Shown in pieces: positions 55,707 through 64,000 of a stretch of DNA of 64,000 nucleotides (position 1 is the first letter of the stretch; the number at the start of each line of letters is the position of its first letter). The stretch spans positions 1,674,001-1,738,000 of the forward strand of contig CM016925.1 in the NCBI GenBank assembly GCA_006247105.1, given 5' to 3'. The notes beneath the pieces are model-generated. The model saw nothing but the letters and a program-made list of their open reading frames with translations. It searched no databases and was not told the DNA's origin. This DNA comes from Giardia muris (Eukaryota > Fornicata > Diplomonadida > Hexamitidae). Both the position numbers and the translations under genes were made by a program.

Positions 55707-57554
55707 CTAGTTGTTCTGGGTCTGAACGTGGATCCAGTCCGATTCGTTCGCTGGCTTGCAGTCGTTGCAAACGAGGGTCCCGTTCGACGGCTTACAATAT
55801 ATCCAACTATTAACATTACACTGGTGGCACTTACGGTGCCGTGTGAGCTTGAGTAAGGCGTCTCGGTCCTGGGGTTGGCTCGAGACGGAGTCCTGGAGCG
55901 CCGCAAGCTCGATCTGAAGCAGCTGATGTTTGGTTCCATCGGTAGCATAGTTATCAACCGCACTAAAGAGACGGTCGCAATCATCGGAAAGGGTACCTGC
56001 ACGAAGCCTATCTATATCCTCGCTGATGTGGCGTATATGCCGCTCTATTCTGCTTTGGATGGTTACATTCAAGTCCTTCCCTTGTTTCTTAAGGAGATCA
56101 TGGGTTTGTGAATCGGCCTTATGGACCAAAGTCTGAAGGCACGAAAGACGCTCACGAATGATCGTCTCAGTCTCCAAAAGCTTCTGCATTGTCGCTTGAA
56201 GGTCATCAGACCGAATAGCTTGCACGAACTCAGTGGTAGTGAGGTCTATGAGCCTATTGGTTAGACGCTCACTCATCTGCTTCGTAAACGTATGAAGCCG
56301 TAACAGAAGGACATCTGCTGAGCTGAAGTCTCCGATGGCACTAGTATAGAGCTCTGCATATTGCTCGTCGCTCACCTTTTCGGCCAGCTTCAAAGCTTGT
56401 TCAAGCCGACTGGATAGCGTCGTGAGTCGTGTCTGAATCTCACTCAGTTTATGAAGGTTCTTGCAAGTCGTATTCAAGGCAGGGGATTCCAAAAACCTAT
56501 CGTTAGGGGCTTCTGACATCATGCCTTTGAGTATTTGTACGGCTTCTGTAACATCCTCTACAAGGCCTCGAGCATCTGTTGTCAAGCCATCGATTCCTTG
56601 TGAAAGACTATCATAATCTATCATGAGATCATCGTCATCCTGATCAGAAGTTCCTTTCTGTTCAGTGACCTGGCCCGATTCCTGACGAGTAGCATCGAAG
56701 GATTGACGAATGCTACACGTGATTGGTTGAAAGGCTTGATGGGCCTGTGCCATCTTGATCCTCTTCACGGCCGCCTCAGCCTGACGGATCTCTTCTTCCA
56801 AGGATTCAAGTTGGGCATCATTTGTGCCAGAGGAAGATGGTATGTGGGTGCCTTTCGTGGTTGCATCAGCTCCAGACTTATCCTGAAGAAGTGCAGCGAA
56901 TTGTAGAACCGCATCTCGAAGTTGCTCCTGTGTCACCGTTGGTCTGTCCGCAACTGGGGGTAGTGAGGTAAGACTAATAATATCGGCCTCGCTAAGCAAT
57001 GGGGTATGACGTTCAATGGCACTTTCTGCATAGGTCCCAGCCAATATCCGCGGTAGTTGCTCTTCCTCACACAACAAGACCTCATCCTTGAAGTATTCAG
57101 CGCGTAAGGCCTCGAGCTCGGCATGAATCTTAGTAAGGCCTCCAGAAAAAAGCTTGAGCCCAGTCTTCGCCGCTGCCGCCGTGATAAGGGCAGTCGCGAT
57201 CCGGTAGCTTTCATTATGGTCCGTTATCTCACTAACCTTTTGGTCCTCTATTCTTAGCATCGTTGCATAACATAGTCCACGTAAGAAGTTATCGTTCAAG
57301 ACGGGGGCTTTGATCGTTGGCTCCTCAGTAGGAGTGCTCGCAGACAAGGAATCCAGTGATCGCGTAAGGAGAACCTCAAGGAGTTGATCATAGGCTTCAA
57401 GGCGTTGTGTCAGTGCATCGAGCTCTCCAGTGTCTTGTTGATACCGTGTGAGGATGTCGGCGTAGGTATTGAGCGAGATGACCTCGGCCGCTAGCCCATG
57501 CATCCTTAACCTCGAGGCCGTTTTGAGGAAGTCTGCCTTTCCATCGATGCTCAT
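55707..57554 (-). CDS. Coiled-coil protein with C-terminal zinc finger
   Basis: The 615-residue product is not recognised. It is almost all helical, with charged coiled-coil segments at about 245-270, 325-470 and 480-570. Near the C-terminus (about 578-603) lies a treble-type zinc motif, CHQC...YC...VCNDC, with C-X2-C at each end. The spacing is in the range of small zinc ribbons but matches none I can name. An N-terminal all-helical region (1-200) precedes it. The start codon follows an A7 run, a strong Giardia-type initiator. The divergent GDI gene begins 94 bp away. Confidence 0.65.
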   Translation of the reverse strand: MSIDGKADFLKTASRLRMHGLAAEVISLNTYADILTRYQQDTGELDALTQRLEAYDQLLEVLLTRSLDSLSASTPTEEPTIKAPVLNDNFLRGLCYATMLRIEDQKVSEITDHNESYRIATALITAAAAKTGLKLFSGGLTKIHAELEALRAEYFKDEVLLCEEEQLPRILAGTYAESAIERHTPLLSEADIISLTSLPPVADRPTVTQEQLRDAVLQFAALLQDKSGADATTKGTHIPSSSGTNDAQLESLEEEIRQAEAAVKRIKMAQAHQAFQPITCSIRQSFDATRQESGQVTEQKGTSDQDDDDLMIDYDSLSQGIDGLTTDARGLVEDVTEAVQILKGMMSEAPNDRFLESPALNTTCKNLHKLSEIQTRLTTLSSRLEQALKLAEKVSDEQYAELYTSAIGDFSSADVLLLRLHTFTKQMSERLTNRLIDLTTTEFVQAIRSDDLQATMQKLLETETIIRERLSCLQTLVHKADSQTHDLLKKQGKDLNVTIQSRIERHIRHISEDIDRLRAGTLSDDCDRLFSAVDNYATDGTKHQLLQIELAALQDSVSSQPQDRDALLKLTRHRKCHQCNVNSWIYCKPSNGTLVCNDCKPANESDWIHVQTQNN

Positions 57555-57648
57555 TTTTTTGCTCGGTTCGTGTTACACACACATGGCTTGCATGTATGCA
57601 ATAGACCCTTCTCCCCCTCCTCCTATACATGTGAATGACTCAATAAAA

Positions 57649-59085
57649 ATGCCGGAGGAAGGAACAGACCTACCTTCCGAATTCGACGCAATTATCTTGG
57701 GCACGGGGCTCAAGGAGGGGATTGTCTCCGCGCTCCTCTCCGTCCACGGACGTCGAGTCCTTCATCTCGACCGAAACGGGTTCTATGGAGGAGACTGTGC
57801 TTCCCTTACCCTCCCACAACTATTTGAACATTTCGGTGAGAAACTCCCCGAAAAGCATGGTTTCGGTGCTCCGAATGAGTGGAATATCGACCTCATTGCC
57901 AAGTTCATCCTATCTGATGGTGATTTGACTAAGATGCTTCGTCATGCTAATTGCCTTCAATATCTCGAGTTTGGGCGTGTCTCTGGTTCTTTTGTGTACA
58001 CGAACAAGCAAATACATAGGGTTCCCACGACTACGAAACAGGCCTTGGAATCCAAGCTGATGGGCCTTCTAGAAAAGAAACGTATGGCTAATCTCTTCAC
58101 AGACATTGGAAACTACGTCGATAACCCGAATGCCGAATCGCCCCTTAAGAAGAACGACCGTGACCCACGTGTAACGACGATGAATGAGTACTTTGATGCA
58201 TATAAGTTAGCCCAATCGACTCGTGACTTCATCGGGCATGCAATGGCTTTATATCTCGACGATTCATACCTTACTCAACCAGCATACCCCACACTTCATC
58301 GTATCAACCTTTATGCGGAGTCTGTCAATCGCTTTGGGCAGTCTCCCTTTATCTACCCACTTTATGGACTAGGTGATCTTCCGCAAGCGTTCTCACGTGT
58401 CGCCGCGGTTTGGGGTGGGACATACATGCTCAATAGGCCTGTTGACGAGGTCCTCTTCGAAGGGACGGCAACAGATGCTAAGGTTGCAGGTGTTCGTTGT
58501 GGAAAGGATGTCTTCCGTGCTCCTATCCTTGTTGGAGACCCAAGTTATTTCCCGAATCTTGTACGCAACATTGGACGCATTGGACGTTATATCTGCATCA
58601 TGACTGGTCCTATTCCTGTATGTGAAAGTCTATCTGACGAGGAACTTGATCGAAACGGTTCTAGGATCGTCCAAACTGCACATCAGGTGATAATACCTGC
58701 GAACCAAGCTCCTGGACGTAAGTCCGACATCTATGTGTCCACGCAAGGGTATAATCACCGTACTACTCCCAAGAACTTCGTTCTAGGATACGTTTCTGGA
58801 CTTATTGAGGGGTCCAAGGACGATAACCGTGTTGAGCTTGAGGCTGGCTTGGATATCCTGAAGACGGCTGGTATCAAGAAGAGCTTCTATAAGGAATATA
58901 ACCTATACGCCCCGAAGCCTGAGGCGGCAGCCATGAACATCTTCATCAGCGAGTCCTATGATGCCACGTCCCACTTTGAATCGACGGTCGCAGACGCCAT
59001 CCACATGTATGAGACGATCACTCGTGAGAAGCTCGATCTAAGTACACAGGTACAACGTCCTGCACCTCCAACTGTTGAGGAGTAA
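57649..59085 (+). CDS. gdi: Rab GDP dissociation inhibitor (GDI)
   Basis: The 478-residue protein has the GDI/REP fold: FAD-binding-like Gly motif ILGTGLKEG near residue 16, LHLDRNGFYGGD (SCR1, about 39-50), GSFVYTNKQIHRVPTT, and SCR3-type YPLYGLGDLPQAFSR and GGTYMLNRPVDEV (about 225-260). C-terminal SYDATSHFEST is typical of GDI. GDI extracts prenylated GDP-bound Rab GTPases from membranes and recycles them. Length is about 30 residues above the usual 445. The frame extends far upstream in antisense to the zinc-finger gene, so the ATG at 57649, preceded by CAATAAAA, is used. The stop codon lies within an AGTAAA signal. Confidence 0.93.
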   Translation: MPEEGTDLPSEFDAIILGTGLKEGIVSALLSVHGRRVLHLDRNGFYGGDCASLTLPQLFEHFGEKLPEKHGFGAPNEWNIDLIAKFILSDGDLTKMLRHANCLQYLEFGRVSGSFVYTNKQIHRVPTTTKQALESKLMGLLEKKRMANLFTDIGNYVDNPNAESPLKKNDRDPRVTTMNEYFDAYKLAQSTRDFIGHAMALYLDDSYLTQPAYPTLHRINLYAESVNRFGQSPFIYPLYGLGDLPQAFSRVAAVWGGTYMLNRPVDEVLFEGTATDAKVAGVRCGKDVFRAPILVGDPSYFPNLVRNIGRIGRYICIMTGPIPVCESLSDEELDRNGSRIVQTAHQVIIPANQAPGRKSDIYVSTQGYNHRTTPKNFVLGYVSGLIEGSKDDNRVELEAGLDILKTAGIKKSFYKEYNLYAPKPEAAAMNIFISESYDATSHFESTVADAIHMYETITREKLDLSTQVQRPAPPTVEE

Positions 59086-59086
59086 A
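59081..59086 (+). terminator. AGTAAA poly(A) signal overlapping the GDI stop codon
   Basis: The last Glu codon, the TAA stop and one base form AGTAAA, the same arrangement as at the histone H3 stop. The following gene starts only 10 bases later. Confidence 0.55.
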
Positions 59087-59095
59087 ATTCCGAAT

Positions 59096-62000
59096 ATGTC
59101 GCTTATCAGTGCCGTCAAAACCGGGGACGCGGACCTGGTGCGCACGCTGCTTAGTGAGGGGTGTGCACAGACAGAGGTGGACGAGTCCGGTTATAACCCA
59201 TTGATGCTCGCTATTCGGAGGAATAGCGCGGAACTCTGCGAGATCTTGGCGCCCACGGGGTCCGACTACTTTAATGATCGAGGGCAGAATGCGCTCATCA
59301 TCGCGGCGAAGGAGAATACGGCATTAGTCATCCCGTACTTAGCGACCTATTGTACATATACGGCAGACTCGGATGGGCTCTGCCCCCTCTGCTACGCCGC
59401 TAGGGAGGGATATCGTGCAGTCTGCTCAGCCCTCCTCTCATATTGTACCATCCCAAGGGCCAATGTGGAAAGAGCCATTAGTATGACAAAAAGCTCTTCT
59501 CAAGATACTCGAAAGGTTCTTGAGAAGCATCTCTCCGAACTTACTGACGTCCCGGCGCCATCTACGACGCCAAGGACTCGGGTCTCCAGTCCATTACGAA
59601 TACGTCGAGAAGGCCTTTCCGATCCAGCAACTCTTGAGGCTAGACGTGCGAAGGCCAACGGCCTTGCCGACCGGAAAAGAGAAGAAGATAGTGACAGTGT
59701 GCTTCAGGAGGCACAGTGCGAAAATGACCGGTTACGTAAGGAGATTCAAAACTTAGTCCTTGAGAAGCAAACACAAATGGCAAAGTATGAGGAAGAACTC
59801 CAGAAGAAAGATGAGGAGCTTCGTTCCTTACGGGAACAGCTCCTGGCCTTACGATCAAAGTTCCAGTCATCAGAGGCAACGACATCTAACTTTACAACAT
59901 CTCAAATAGAGTTAGAAATCATCAATTATGAGCTGAGACAGTTTGGAACGGAGATAGAATCCGAATCTGAGGCCACTATTGAGAAACACGCCTCAACCCT
60001 TATACGGAAGCTGAAGCTTGAAAATACGTCATTGCGTGATTCTCTAGACGACTCTAATAAGTTACTCCGCAAGAAAGACCTCGAAATCCAGGTTCTTCGC
60101 TCTGACCGGCTCGATCGGCGCCTGAAGAATGCATATGAGCTACGAAGGACGGAGGATCAGCAAGAGATCAATCGTCTTACACATGAGCTTGAGGAGTTAC
60201 GTCGACAATTGAGTTCTTCGTCTAATGCTCATTCGCCCGCATCAAACCCTCTGCCCGCATCACCCGAACATACACCTGAACAGGCACCACCATCACAGAC
60301 GTCTCTTATCCGGAGCACTGTGTCTCCTTTCAAGGCGAAGGCCGTCGCAACGTCGGCTCAAGGCTCCTTCTCCGAGTCATCCACCTCCTCCCGCATCTCC
60401 TCACTTCTGAGAAGTGCTATTGGCCTACGTTCCCCCGAGGCATATGATGCGACAACTTCGATGGTTGCGGTACAAGGCGGTCAATCTCAGGCCCTTCTGG
60501 CACAGCTCAAGAACTGCATCGATGACTTAACTGTCGATCTTCGAGCAAGCCGTGAAGAGGTGAGGCATACACGAGAGCTTCTCGAGTCGCGAGAAGAGGC
60601 CATCCTCGCCAAGGCAAATCCCGACGCGATCACTTTGCCTGAAGAGATCATCACACGCTATCTCAATACGATTCTGAACGATGGGCAGCAGGTCTTCACC
60701 GAGGAGGGGCTCTCTGAGCTCCGAAATAATCTTCGCAATGCTTTAGAAGGTGCGAAAAAGCAGACGGAGCTGCTTCGTTCGTACCAGCTCGTGAACGAGC
60801 AGAAGAGCGAAGAATGCTTGCGACTACAGAGCCTTTATGACGAGAAATGTCAGACAGACCAGGATAATGTCATAAAACTGGCCGAGGCGGAGACCCTACT
60901 CCTCGAGCAAAAGCAGAAGATCTCTCGGCTCCAGAAGAAGCCCATCTCTGGTGACTTGAAGGCTTTGTACGCAGACTTCAACGTCGTTCTTAAAGAAGAA
61001 GACTCGGCCGTCCGAGCACTCACAGAAGACCTCTATTCTCGTATTCAAAGCCTCCAAGCAGACGCTCTAGCAGCTGCCACCGATAAGAAGGTGTATCTCG
61101 GGTCCTATACGCAAAAGTCGCGGGAGTTGCTTGTCGAGCTACAGCAGGTTCGACGCGAACGCGACGAGATACGAACACAGTTGACGGATGCTCAGAAAGA
61201 AGGACAAAACCTCGAGGAGATCAAAAAGGAACTGGAGACGCTGACCGGGGCGAATACGGCCATTCAGACCGAGCTCTCCGCGACAAAAGCGAAGTTTGCT
61301 TCGTTATCGAAGAAATACCAGCGTATGCAAGAGAAGGCTGAGATTGGGACTTTTAGTGGGGTTGATGACAAAGAAGTAGCCGGATCATCTGAAAACTCGT
61401 CGGAGAGTAACAGTGAGAACGTTGGAGAGGAGATGTACATCTGTGATGAATGTTTGGAGAAGCGGAAGGAGATTAGTCAACTTCGTACGGAGAAGACCCG
61501 ACTTCAGCGGCAACTTGAGAGTACAACTAACCGAGCTGACAAAGTTATGACGGACTTTGAGACGTTCGTGCACGTTTTTGAGCCCGGCCTGAACCTGAAA
61601 CACCTTTACGTCATAGCGCGGCCTACACGGCCTGGTAGACAGCCCTTGCAGAAGAGTATTACCCTTGACTCGAGCACAGAGATTCAGAACCTTTGCACAC
61701 GTTTGCGGAGAGCTTTGGAGCAGACAGGGCCTACTGGTCATCGAGGAAGACGTATCCAGTCTGTACAATCGAGGAAGGGTATATCATTCGCAGACCAAGC
61801 AACTCAGACGATCAATATTGAACTTCCAAACCCTCTTCCTCCCAAACTTCAGATTCCATGTCAAGCAAAGCCTGAGAGCATCATTAACATTTCCCCAGGC
61901 CCTGGCGGGGAGTCTATGAACGTTTCGGCCTTGCGAGACGGGGAAGGAGACACGACGATCCTCCACAACACGGCCATTGCCCTATCAGTACTGCACATGG

Positions 62001-63304
62001 ACCAAGGGAACGAGAGCATCAACCTTAGCTATCTCGAGTCGGATGCAGATCGGCGTCTGTTGGATGACGGGCTTCTAGGCTCGCTCCGAAGAGGGAGCAC
62101 CATCTCACCCACAACTAGGCCCATAAGGAAGCTGACGTTAAAGAGTACACGCCCTGGAGTTCAAGTTGTCGTCCCCCCAACAGCTCCATCGACCGGATTC
62201 GGTGGTAACTCGTCTTCGCTCCTAGGACCCGTACATCACACTCCCCAATCACCAGTAGAGGAGCAAGCAACCTTCAATATAATTAAGGAACGTTCTGTTC
62301 CATCACTCGTCCTCACTAAGAACACTGGGATGAGAGGAGGTGAGCTCCGATCCCAATCAAGCTCACGAATCCGTTCGGGGACCTATAGCGAGCTAAGTGA
62401 CGACCATTCGACCGCGCCCTTTTCTGCCTCGTCCTCACGACTCTCTCGGAAGGCTCGTAAGCTTCGGCCTACGCGCTCCGAGTCAACGACCGCCCTACAT
62501 AAAATGATCGAGCACGTGAAGACACCCCTTATGAAGGCTGTGGAGAGCAATAACCCGTTCGACGTCCAAAAGCACCTGGAATTCGCGCGGGAGACTTTAG
62601 ATGACGGGACAACCGCGCTGATGCTTGCCGCGGAGCGTGGGCTGATAGAGATTGTTCAGATTCTGAAGGAGCCAGAGGCAGGGCTTCGAAGACAGACGGG
62701 TGAGACCGCACTCGCCCTAGCCCTCCGTGCAGGGCATTTCGATGTAGCACGAGAGCTCTCAAACTACGAGGGAATCCCAATCGCAAACGTTTCACATGAA
62801 GGTGGGCGAACGACCGAGTTGATGAAGGCCGCCAAATCAAATAATCTGTGTCTTGCATGGGCACTGCTCCCAGCGCAAAAACGGCTGCAGGACGTGGGCG
62901 GGCGGACCGCGATGATGTATGCGGTCGATAGCGGGTACTTTGAGATGTGCCGCCTTCTTGCCACCTGTGAAACGGGGCTCAAGACAACTGGGGGAGATAC
63001 GTCTTTAATGATTGCAGCCTTCAAAGGGAACGTTAATATTGTTCGACTGCTTGCGGAAGCCGAGGCGGGCGAACGAGGTCACCAACAGCGCTCTGTGGGT
63101 GCCGGATATACGGCGCTACAGCTCGCCATCTTCTTCGGGCATTTGGAGTGCGTGAAGATCCTCTATGATTACGAGAAGGACGTCAAGGACGACCAGGGCC
63201 GAACCTGCGTCGATTATGCACGCCTGGCGACGTCCCGCTCGCGCAAGGAGGGGCGTGCCGCCGTGCGGGCGTATCTCGAGGAACGGATGAGTGAAAAATT
63301 ATGA
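59096..63304 (+). CDS. Ankyrin - long coiled coil - ankyrin protein (21.1-like)
   Basis: The 1402-residue protein has about four ankyrin repeats at residues 1-150, a Ser-rich linker with basic patches, a long coiled coil in blocks from about 195 to 380 and 480 to 840, a Ser/Pro-rich region from about 880 to 1130, and about seven ankyrin repeats at the C-terminus (about 1140-1390). A CDECLEKR motif interrupts the coil near residue 783, a lone CxxC with no partner seen. There is no kinase domain. Ankyrin blocks at both ends of a long rod suggest a bridging scaffold; in Giardia several such proteins are cytoskeletal, but location here is unknown. The open frame begins with TTG; the ATG at 59096 follows AATTCCGAAT and lies 10 bp after the GDI stop. 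Confidence 0.8.
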   Translation: MSLISAVKTGDADLVRTLLSEGCAQTEVDESGYNPLMLAIRRNSAELCEILAPTGSDYFNDRGQNALIIAAKENTALVIPYLATYCTYTADSDGLCPLCYAAREGYRAVCSALLSYCTIPRANVERAISMTKSSSQDTRKVLEKHLSELTDVPAPSTTPRTRVSSPLRIRREGLSDPATLEARRAKANGLADRKREEDSDSVLQEAQCENDRLRKEIQNLVLEKQTQMAKYEEELQKKDEELRSLREQLLALRSKFQSSEATTSNFTTSQIELEIINYELRQFGTEIESESEATIEKHASTLIRKLKLENTSLRDSLDDSNKLLRKKDLEIQVLRSDRLDRRLKNAYELRRTEDQQEINRLTHELEELRRQLSSSSNAHSPASNPLPASPEHTPEQAPPSQTSLIRSTVSPFKAKAVATSAQGSFSESSTSSRISSLLRSAIGLRSPEAYDATTSMVAVQGGQSQALLAQLKNCIDDLTVDLRASREEVRHTRELLESREEAILAKANPDAITLPEEIITRYLNTILNDGQQVFTEEGLSELRNNLRNALEGAKKQTELLRSYQLVNEQKSEECLRLQSLYDEKCQTDQDNVIKLAEAETLLLEQKQKISRLQKKPISGDLKALYADFNVVLKEEDSAVRALTEDLYSRIQSLQADALAAATDKKVYLGSYTQKSRELLVELQQVRRERDEIRTQLTDAQKEGQNLEEIKKELETLTGANTAIQTELSATKAKFASLSKKYQRMQEKAEIGTFSGVDDKEVAGSSENSSESNSENVGEEMYICDECLEKRKEISQLRTEKTRLQRQLESTTNRADKVMTDFETFVHVFEPGLNLKHLYVIARPTRPGRQPLQKSITLDSSTEIQNLCTRLRRALEQTGPTGHRGRRIQSVQSRKGISFADQATQTINIELPNPLPPKLQIPCQAKPESIINISPGPGGESMNVSALRDGEGDTTILHNTAIALSVLHMDQGNESINLSYLESDADRRLLDDGLLGSLRRGSTISPTTRPIRKLTLKSTRPGVQVVVPPTAPSTGFGGNSSSLLGPVHHTPQSPVEEQATFNIIKERSVPSLVLTKNTGMRGGELRSQSSSRIRSGTYSELSDDHSTAPFSASSSRLSRKARKLRPTRSESTTALHKMIEHVKTPLMKAVESNNPFDVQKHLEFARETLDDGTTALMLAAERGLIEIVQILKEPEAGLRRQTGETALALALRAGHFDVARELSNYEGIPIANVSHEGGRTTELMKAAKSNNLCLAWALLPAQKRLQDVGGRTAMMYAVDSGYFEMCRLLATCETGLKTTGGDTSLMIAAFKGNVNIVRLLAEAEAGERGHQQRSVGAGYTALQLAIFFGHLECVKILYDYEKDVKDDQGRTCVDYARLATSRSRKEGRAAVRAYLEERMSEKL

Positions 63305-64000
63305 AGCGTAGTCTTTTCCTCGATGACAGACGCGCCTTGAACCAGATATCTTTCCGTGCGGCGGCGAACGACCTCATAGATGAGGTGTCATCGGATACAC
63401 AGGAGGAAGAAAAACGTCTAGCTGCATACCCGGCCATCGATCGGGACCTCGCCAAGAACAGGATTGGTTCTCTATTCCTTTATCCGGATCCATCGACGGA
63501 TATGGAGTATGCCAATCTTCAAGAATGTTTCTTTTATCTGCGTTGTTGTGCGAACAAGAAGGATGGGGAGATTACTCGTATGATAAGCGACTCTAAGGTG
63601 GTCAGTGTTATTTGTGGACTTTTTCAAAGACTTGCTGAGCAATATCGGCAAGCAATAAGGAGCGGGGAGTTGATGGGAACCATGGATGCATTGAAGAATA
63701 GCTTTTACCATCTCATTTGGTTGATTAGTAGCCTTATCTTCTACTCAGAGGAGTATGATCGAGCCTTCATGGACTATTTGGGGACACTGGTCGAGCTCTT
63801 TGGAGAGATTCGAGATAATGATCTTTCTGAGGTGATAGGTCTTTCGTTGTTGAATCTCACCTCCAGTAAGTTTATCTCCTTTGAGATGGTGCTAAGTACA
63901 TCTCTGCTTAGCACCCTGCTTAAGTACATGTCTCAAATGGTTGAGTGGCTTCAAGAATGTCAAAGAGAGGGTTCCGAACAGGCGAAACTTGTTGTACCAT
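63301..64000 (+). CDS. Partial gene: helical-repeat (armadillo-like) protein, truncated by window end
   Basis: A frame opens at ATG 63301, overlapping the TGA of the previous gene as ATGA, and stays open to the end of the window (233 codons with no stop). The product starts MKRSLFLDDRRALNQ and has an Arg-rich first segment followed by repeated helical pairs such as CFFYLRCCANKK, LIWLISSLIFYSEEYDRAF and GLSLLNLTSSKFISF. The helix pairs at about 40-residue spacing recall armadillo repeats, and a basic N-terminus before such repeats is the plan of importin alpha. This is tentative because the signature WxLxNI-type motifs are not present and most of the gene is missing. Confidence 0.6.
   Translation, partial: MKRSLFLDDRRALNQISFRAAANDLIDEVSSDTQEEEKRLAAYPAIDRDLAKNRIGSLFLYPDPSTDMEYANLQECFFYLRCCANKKDGEITRMISDSKVVSVICGLFQRLAEQYRQAIRSGELMGTMDALKNSFYHLIWLISSLIFYSEEYDRAFMDYLGTLVELFGEIRDNDLSEVIGLSLLNLTSSKFISFEMVLSTSLLSTLLKYMSQMVEWLQECQREGSEQAKLVVP

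Noticed and set aside
55622..56002. 127-residue N-terminal extension of the ankyrin-pseudokinase gene
   Set aside because: It overlaps the end of the zinc-finger gene on the same strand in another frame, has Ser/Arg-rich shadow composition, and a good ankyrin start with A-rich initiator is present at 55621.
57469..57648. Upstream extension of the GDI frame
   Set aside because: The GDI fold begins right after the ATG at 57649; upstream residues have no family similarity and are partly antisense to the neighbouring gene.

Overview
The window is nuclear DNA of a diplomonad, almost certainly a Giardia species. The decisive marker is a 146-residue histone H3 of the Giardia type, preceded by a close match to the histone promoter motif described for G. 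intestinalis. Other support: very compact intron-poor coding on both strands, short A-rich tracts directly before most start codons, AGTRAA poly(A) signals at or inside stop codons, ankyrin-repeat 21.1-type proteins, an ankyrin/NEK-like pseudokinase, an EGF-repeat cysteine-rich membrane protein, and a Dmc1-type recombinase. The species cannot be fixed from the sequence alone. All starts given here are ATG; several longer open frames begin with GTG or TTG and were trimmed.

Layout. 1-4.8 kb: an unknown protein and a degenerate tandem rhodanese (minus strand), a PsiE-like membrane protein divergent from it by 15 bp, and an ankyrin/coiled-coil protein. 4.9-17.1 kb (minus): a giant protein with an N-terminal protein kinase and a C-terminal histidine-kinase-type ATPase domain, histone H3, and a Nup155-like nucleoporin. 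17.1-19.8 kb: an unknown protein overlapping a Qb-SNARE, the proteasome activator PA28, and Mob1. 19.8-28 kb: a very large Trp/Arg-rich Sfi1-like protein, Trm112, Dmc1, an L7Ae-family protein and a BIVM-like protein. 28-36.3 kb: a 2747-residue membrane protein with several membrane-flanked ectodomains. 36.3-42.9 kb: a Fyv7/TAP26-like protein, an RPB9-like polymerase subunit, a large possible nucleoporin, ribosomal protein eS21 and an Air1/2-like zinc-knuckle protein. 43-45.4 kb: the EGF-repeat surface protein and the only long non-coding gap. 45.4-52.9 kb: the DNA polymerase epsilon catalytic subunit and a rhomboid-like membrane protein. 53-64 kb: an ankyrin-pseudokinase-ankyrin protein, a coiled-coil zinc-finger protein, Rab GDI, an ankyrin/coiled-coil/ankyrin protein, and the start of a helical-repeat gene that runs off the end.

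The genes are mostly housekeeping (chromatin, replication, recombination, nuclear pore, RNA processing, vesicle traffic, translation) mixed with lineage-specific ankyrin, kinase and surface families; there is no sign of an operon-like pathway. What stands out is the packing: four ATGA stop/start overlaps, one TGATG overlap, and divergent start codons separated by 15 to 19 bp. The most unusual product is the kinase-to-HATPase fusion. The giant membrane protein, the BIVM-like protein and the loss of one zinc motif from DNA polymerase epsilon also deserve a second look.
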